Shown: positions 34,570 to 38,672 of the stretch, piece after piece | How positions within the stretch are numbered: position 1 is the first letter of the stretch | How the letters are laid out: the number at the start of each line of letters is the position of its first letter | DNA from: Xanthomonas axonopodis | Lineage (GTDB): Bacteria; Pseudomonadota; Gammaproteobacteria; Xanthomonadales; Xanthomonadaceae | DNA length: 38,672 bases | Direction: 5' to 3' | Assembly: GCF_001304695.1 (NCBI RefSeq) | Contig: NZ_JFAQ01000152.1 | Location: 1-38,672, forward strand | Translations under genes and position numbers: made by a program | The notes under the pieces: generated by a model | Seen by the model: only the letters and a program-made list of their open reading frames with translations | Database searches by the model: none | Told to the model about the DNA's origin: nothing

Positions 34570-35264
34570 GCGCCGTACCGGTGCTCGAACCCGCTGCTGC
34601 CTACGCCCTGTGGGCGCAGGCATATCCCCCGCATGCGCACAACCCGGTGATGCTGGCCGAAGAGCGCGCCATGCTCGCATTGATGCCGTCCAACCTGCAG
34701 GGCCAGCACGTGCTGGACGCCGGCTGCGGCAGCGGCCGCTACATGCTGCACGCACTGCGTCGTGGCGCTTGGCAAGTCACCGGTGTCGACCTGTCGCCGG
34801 AGATGCTGCACCGTGCCGGTGCCGAGCTCGCACAGGACTGGCCGGCCGCACGCATCGTTCTGAAGCAAGGCAGCCTGGATCATCTGCCGTTGGCCGATAC
34901 GGTGGCCGACCTGTGCGTATGCGGTCTGGTGGTGGGGCACCTGCAACGGCTGTACCCAGCGCTGGAAGAACTGCATCGGGTCACCCGCGTCGGCGGCATC
35001 GTGTTGTGCAGCGACGTGCATCCGATCGGCCACGCGCTAGGCTGGCAGCGTGACTTCAAGGCCGGTGGGCAGCACTACGCGGTCCGCCACACCCAGCATC
35101 TCTATAGTCACTGGCATTGGGCATGCACCACACTCGGGTTTGCGATCGAAGCCGTGGCCGAGCCGATGCTGGACCCCGCGGATATCCCGGCCGGGGCGCG
35201 CTTCGACCAGATGGCGTTGCAGGTGCCGGTTGTGCTGGTGCTACGGCTGCGACGAATCACGTGA
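34566..35264 (+). CDS. Class I SAM-dependent methyltransferase (second)
   Basis: The protein has 232 residues from GTG 34566 in a GTGA overlap with the amidohydrolase stop. Motif I is HVLDAGCGSGRYMLHALRRG, motif II QVTGVDLSPEMLHRA, then GSLDHLPLADTVADLCVCGL and VTRVGGIVLCSDVHP. This places it in the ubiE/Methyltransf_11 group. It is unrelated in detail to the methyltransferase at 32476-33318. Acceptor unknown, probably an O- or N-methylation of the repeat unit. Confidence 0.87.
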   Translation: MSAVPVLEPAAAYALWAQAYPPHAHNPVMLAEERAMLALMPSNLQGQHVLDAGCGSGRYMLHALRRGAWQVTGVDLSPEMLHRAGAELAQDWPAARIVLKQGSLDHLPLADTVADLCVCGLVVGHLQRLYPALEELHRVTRVGGIVLCSDVHPIGHALGWQRDFKAGGQHYAVRHTQHLYSHWHWACTTLGFAIEAVAEPMLDPADIPAGARFDQMALQVPVVLVLRLRRIT

Positions 35265-35392
35265 GCCAGGCCTTCCACGCGGCAGTCACTGTCTATGCGT
35301 TGGACGCGGCCACTCATTGGCACGCTGCGGTCGCAGCGTTACACGGCAGCGACGTTGCGTCGATCGCCGTTCAAGCGCTGCCGGCCCTATGA
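35261..35392 (+). CDS. Small coupled ORF, 43 codons, function unknown
   Basis: GTG 35261 overlaps the upstream methyltransferase stop (GTGA), and its TGA overlaps the next ATG (ATGA). The ORF therefore bridges two genes with no gap on either side. The product begins SQAFHAAVTVYALDAATHWH and ends SIAVQALPAL. It is Ala-rich with four His, and has no TM or signal peptide. It may be a real small protein, a translational-coupling spacer, or the relic of a larger protein. The frame is also open upstream inside the methyltransferase gene, which lowers confidence. Confidence 0.45.
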   Translation: MSQAFHAAVTVYALDAATHWHAAVAALHGSDVASIAVQALPAL

Positions 35393-36519
35393 GCCTGCAC
35401 GTCGCACAGCTGAACCTGGTTCCCACTCCCGATGGCCTGAGCGCGGAGCAGGTATTCGCCCAGTGGCCATCGTTGGCAGACATCGCCGAAGCTGTCGCCA
35501 GTGCTGGCGTGCAGGTGTCGGTGATCCAGGCCTCTGCTTTGAACACCCGGCTGCGCCGCCAGGGCGTGGACTACCGCTTCGCCGATCTGCATCGGCGTGG
35601 CAGCGCAGTCCGCGCCCGTACGCTTGCCGCATTGCTGCACGAGATCGATGCCGATGTGCTGCATGTGCATGGCCTGGAATTCGCCGGCGACGCGCGGCGT
35701 CTGGCGCGTCTGCTGCCGCAGCTGCCGATCCTGCTGCAGGATCATGCCAACCGGCCACCACGCTGGTGGGCCAGGAGCCTGTGGCGCGCAAGCTACTCCG
35801 CCGCAGCCGGCATTGCCTTCACCTCGCTTGAACTGGCGCAGCCGTTCGTGCGGGCGCGCCTGTTTGGCCGCAGCACGCAACTGTTTGCCATCCCCGAATC
35901 CAGCAGCCGCTTTAGCCCTGGCGACCGATTGCAGGCACGCGAGCAGACCCGCTTGCACGGCGACCCATGCGTGGTGTGGATCGGCCATTTCAGTCCAGCC
36001 AAAGACCCGCTCTGTGTGCTCGATGCGGTGGCCATGGCCGCGCGTCTGTTGCCCGGCCTGCGATTATGGTGCGTGTTCGACCAGGCACCACTGATGGCGC
36101 AGGTGCAGCAGCGCCTGCGCGCCGACCCGCAGCTGGCCAGATGCGTCCACTTGCTTGGCAAGGTCGAACACGCACGCGTGCAGGAGCTGCTGCGCGCGGC
36201 GGACATCTTCGTTTCTGCCAGCCATGCAGAAAGTTGCGGTTATGCCGCACTGGAGGCCTACGCCTGCGGCTGCCTGCCGCTGCTGACGGCCATTCCATCG
36301 TTTCGTGCGCTCAGCGATGACGGCGCAGTGGGCGAGTTGTCGCCGGTCGGCGATGCATCGGCATTGTCGGAACTGTTGCTGCGTGTCAGTCGGCAACGCC
36401 CTTCGCGTGCACAGGTGCGCGCCCATTTCGACGCGCGCCTGTCGTTTGACGCAGTAGGCCGGCGCTGGGCGCAGGCATATACGCAATTACGCACGCCCAT
36501 ACCGGAGCGCAGCGCATGA
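35389..36519 (+). CDS. Family 4 glycosyltransferase
   Basis: The 376-residue enzyme has a GT-B fold. N-terminal acceptor domain segments are SLADIAEAVASAGVQVSVIQ and LHEIDADVLHVHGLEFAG. The C-terminal donor domain has VVWIGHFSPAKDPLCVLDAV, HLLGKVEHARVQELLRAADI, and the E-x7-E nucleotide-sugar motif in SHAESCGYAALEAYACG. It is retaining, and donor and acceptor are unknown. The stop overlaps the ATG of the next glycosyltransferase. Confidence 0.9.
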   Translation: MSLHVAQLNLVPTPDGLSAEQVFAQWPSLADIAEAVASAGVQVSVIQASALNTRLRRQGVDYRFADLHRRGSAVRARTLAALLHEIDADVLHVHGLEFAGDARRLARLLPQLPILLQDHANRPPRWWARSLWRASYSAAAGIAFTSLELAQPFVRARLFGRSTQLFAIPESSSRFSPGDRLQAREQTRLHGDPCVVWIGHFSPAKDPLCVLDAVAMAARLLPGLRLWCVFDQAPLMAQVQQRLRADPQLARCVHLLGKVEHARVQELLRAADIFVSASHAESCGYAALEAYACGCLPLLTAIPSFRALSDDGAVGELSPVGDASALSELLLRVSRQRPSRAQVRAHFDARLSFDAVGRRWAQAYTQLRTPIPERSA

Positions 36520-37637
36520 AGCTGGCATTGGTGGTGCCAGGGGGTGTGGATCGTAGCGGGGAAGTCCGTGTGATTCCGGTGTTCCTGACCTTGATCGAGT
36601 GGCTGGCACGCAGCCATGACGTGCACGTGTTCGTGCTGCATCAAGAGCCGCAACCGGGCACCTGGCACCTGCGCGGTGCCACGGTGCATAACATCGGCGC
36701 GCGTCGCACGCGGCTGCGCGCGATCGCCGCCATCTGCGATGAACACAGGCGCGCACCGTTCGCTGTGATTCAGGCGATTTTTTCCGGCTATTGCAGTCTG
36801 ATCGCGGTGACCGCTGCCAAGCTGTTGCGGCGTCCCAGCATGGTGCATATCGCCGGCGGCGAGCTGGTCGCCTTGCATCGCATCAGTTACGGCGGCCGCC
36901 GCAAATGGCGTGGGCGTCTGCGCGAGGCGGTGATCCTGCGGCTTGCCGATCAGATAACGGCTGCCAGCGCGCCCATCATCGATTCGCTGCAGGCACTGGG
37001 CATCGCTGCGCAACGCGTGCCACTGGGCGTGGATCTGCGCGCCTGGCCACCCGCGGCGCCGCGCGCGCGCACCGAACCGGTTGCGCGTCTGCTGCATGTG
37101 GCAAGCCTCAATCCGGTCAAGGATCAGACCACCTTGTTGCAGGCAATGGCCGCACTCAAGCGCGCCGGCGTTGCCTTCACCCTGGACATGGTGGGCGTCG
37201 ACACGTTGGGCGGTGCCATGCAGCGCCTGGTGCAGCAGCTCGGCTTGCAGCAACAGGTGCGTTTTCTCGGCTTCAAGACCCAGCGCGCGTTGCGTCCGAT
37301 CATGCTGTCGGCCGATTTGCTGGTGCTGTCTTCGCTGCACGAAGCCGGGCCGCTGGTGCTGCTGGAAGCTGCCGTGGCCGGGGTTCCTGCGGTGGGAACT
37401 GCGGTGGGGCATCTGGTCGAGTGGGCCCCTGTCTGCGCATTGGCGGTGCCGCCGGGCGACTGGGCCGGGATGGCAGAGGCCATCCGCCAGGTCCTTGGCG
37501 ACGACGAACTGCGCTTGCGCCTTGCCTGGGCGGCGCAGTGCCGCGCCGTCCGCGAAGATGCTGCGTTGACCACGCGCCTGTTCGAGCAGTTGTATCGTCA
37601 GCTGTGCGAGCAGCGGCCGCTGCCTTCAGTAAGCTGA
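36516..37637 (+). CDS. Family 4 glycosyltransferase (second)
   Basis: The 373-residue GT-B enzyme begins KLALVVPGGVDRSGEVRVIP and has the domain-linking VPLGVDLRAWPP, LLHVASLNPVKDQTTLLQAM, VRFLGFKTQRALRPIMLSAD and the E-x7-E motif in SSLHEAGPLVLLEAAVAG. It is the last plus-strand gene of the cluster. The 95-base gap to the convergent gene that follows shows no strong terminator. The sugar specificity is not predictable here. Confidence 0.9.
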   Translation: MKLALVVPGGVDRSGEVRVIPVFLTLIEWLARSHDVHVFVLHQEPQPGTWHLRGATVHNIGARRTRLRAIAAICDEHRRAPFAVIQAIFSGYCSLIAVTAAKLLRRPSMVHIAGGELVALHRISYGGRRKWRGRLREAVILRLADQITAASAPIIDSLQALGIAAQRVPLGVDLRAWPPAAPRARTEPVARLLHVASLNPVKDQTTLLQAMAALKRAGVAFTLDMVGVDTLGGAMQRLVQQLGLQQQVRFLGFKTQRALRPIMLSADLLVLSSLHEAGPLVLLEAAVAGVPAVGTAVGHLVEWAPVCALAVPPGDWAGMAEAIRQVLGDDELRLRLAWAAQCRAVREDAALTTRLFEQLYRQLCEQRPLPSVS

Positions 37638-37732
37638 TGTGCACGGCAAACGTAGCAAGCTGCTTTCGGTGATCTTGTGCGCTAATGCCTTGAGTGAGCG
37701 GCATGCTGGACACAAAACCTCTCAGTGCAGCC

Positions 37733-38672
37733 TCACGCCGGCTGCAGATAGCCATCCAGCGCCGCACGCACCACGTACATCATGTCCGTGCGCGGCACCG
37801 GCCTGGTCAGGCGCGTCACCAGGCGGCGCGCCTGGGTGTGGCGCACCCACGGCTGATCCTGCAGCCATAACTGCGTCTGCAGCATGTCCGCGCGTTCCTT
37901 GCGGCTTTCTGCCGAAGGCACCACACGACTGTGCAGATACTGCCGCGCTTCGTCCAACGAGCGCGGCCATTCGATTCCAGGCAGCGCCGATAGCCACAGG
38001 TTCGAGCACGATGCGGCGGTGAGCGTTTGCCGGGCTGCTCGCATGCGCAGCAGCGCAGGACAGTCAGCATGCAGGCGCGCCATCACGGCAGGCGGCACCA
38101 CGGCCCGGTAATAGCGCTGCAGCAACAGCAGCGGCGGCAACGCCCACCACGGCGGTATTGAGGTGTCTTCCCACAATTGCTCCCAATCGCGCGGACCCAT
38201 GCGCGTTGCCAACAAGGCAAGATCGTGCAGATGCATCAGGCGAATGGTGCGGTGGCAGATGCCGCCGGCCGCATGCAGCAGCAAGTGGCACATCAAGGCA
38301 CCAATGGACGGGTAGGGGTTCAAACCCGGTTGCGGGCGCTCCGGCCGGATCCGGGCAGTGATCTCCACGCTGCTCACAGGCAGACGTTCCTGGATCCGCG
38401 TATGCAACTCGATATTGATCGGCGCATCGCGGTGTTCGCCCAGCCCGGCCACCGCCTCACCCTGCTGCGGCTTGAATGCCTGATGCTTCCACTGCTCGAA
38501 GGAGGCGACATAGCCGAGTTCGCACAACAGCGCCGCCGCTGCAGGCGCGTCTTCCGGTTCCACCAGTAAATCGATATCGGCCATTGGGCGGTCGCCAGGC
38601 AGATACACCCCCAGTCGATGCAAGGCGGTGCCCTTCAGACCCACCAGCGCGACGCCCACGCTGCGCGCAGCG
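37733..38672 (-). CDS. Nucleotidyltransferase-fold protein (NTP_transf_5 type), partial
   Basis: The frame is open from the right edge to TGA at 37733, at least 313 codons, so the N-terminus lies outside the window. An apparent GTG start at 38659 is not needed, because the frame continues upstream of it. The nucleotidyltransferase signature is VGLKGTALHRLG followed by LPGDRPMADIDLLVEPED (DxD metal site). NIELHTRIQERL and a helical C-terminal half (ALMCHLLLHAAGGICHRTIR, LMHLHDLALLATR) follow. Members of this group occur beside exopolysaccharide clusters, often with HprK-like and PqqD-like genes. None of those is visible here. Function unassigned. Confidence 0.75.
   Translation of the reverse strand, partial: AARSVGVALVGLKGTALHRLGVYLPGDRPMADIDLLVEPEDAPAAAALLCELGYVASFEQWKHQAFKPQQGEAVAGLGEHRDAPINIELHTRIQERLPVSSVEITARIRPERPQPGLNPYPSIGALMCHLLLHAAGGICHRTIRLMHLHDLALLATRMGPRDWEQLWEDTSIPPWWALPPLLLLQRYYRAVVPPAVMARLHADCPALLRMRAARQTLTAASCSNLWLSALPGIEWPRSLDEARQYLHSRVVPSAESRKERADMLQTQLWLQDQPWVRHTQARRLVTRLTRPVPRTDMMYVVRAALDGYLQPA

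Noticed and set aside
1-38672. CRISPR arrays, tRNA and rRNA genes
   Set aside because: No regularly spaced repeats, tRNA-like cloverleaf with TTCGANTC core, or rRNA sequence was recognised. This was a visual scan, not a covariance-model search.

Overview
The window is GC-rich (roughly two-thirds G+C by eye) with strong third-position GC bias. The gene content suggests a Xanthomonas or close relative (Lysobacteraceae): an IS5-type transposase with an N-terminal extension, hybrid PAS kinases next to a KaiC-like ATPase, the c-type cytochrome maturation operon, and a Wzx/Wzy surface-glycan cluster. The genus call rests on recalled protein families, not on a search. No rRNA, tRNA or CRISPR array was seen.

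Layout. (1) 1-618: end of an IS5-family element cut by the window edge. It sits about 15 bases upstream of a DUF488 gene (634-1239). (2) 1312-3423: a methyl-accepting chemotaxis protein. (3) 3694 to about 7985: a block of decayed genes. It holds a truncated FAD monooxygenase, a marR-type regulator with two opposite frameshifts, a hybrid histidine kinase with two in-frame TAG codons and its phosphoacceptor His changed to Tyr, and an inverted receiver-domain remnant. (4) 8134-11710: an intact KaiC-like double ATPase overlapping an intact hybrid histidine kinase that is a paralogue of the decayed one.

(5) 12056-23580 is entirely minus strand and centres on c-type cytochromes. Read in transcription order it holds a b561-type membrane cytochrome, a fused heme c/outer-membrane barrel protein resembling Cyc2, and a small periplasmic cytochrome c. 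Then come an outer-membrane protein, an ECF sigma factor, a zinc-finger anti-sigma factor, a secreted S8 protease, and ccmC-D-E-F-G-H-I. ccmA and ccmB are absent where they would be expected. The sigma/anti-sigma/protease genes are joined by ATGA overlaps, and the periplasmic tail of the anti-sigma factor resembles the prodomain of the neighbouring protease.

(6) 23885-37637 is entirely plus strand, a tightly packed surface-polysaccharide cluster. It has a sugar 3,4-ketoisomerase, a hexapeptide acyltransferase, a five-bladed propeller protein, a GNAT/FemAB-like protein and a sugar aminotransferase. These are followed by a Wzx flippase, a GT2, a Wzy-like polymerase, a Wzz-like protein, two methyltransferases, an amidohydrolase, a 43-codon coupled ORF and two GT4 enzymes. 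The ketoisomerase, aminotransferase and acyltransferase fit a nucleotide-linked 3-acylamino-3,6-dideoxyhexose pathway. No initiating glycosyl-phosphate transferase is present. A convergent nucleotidyltransferase-fold gene runs off the right edge.
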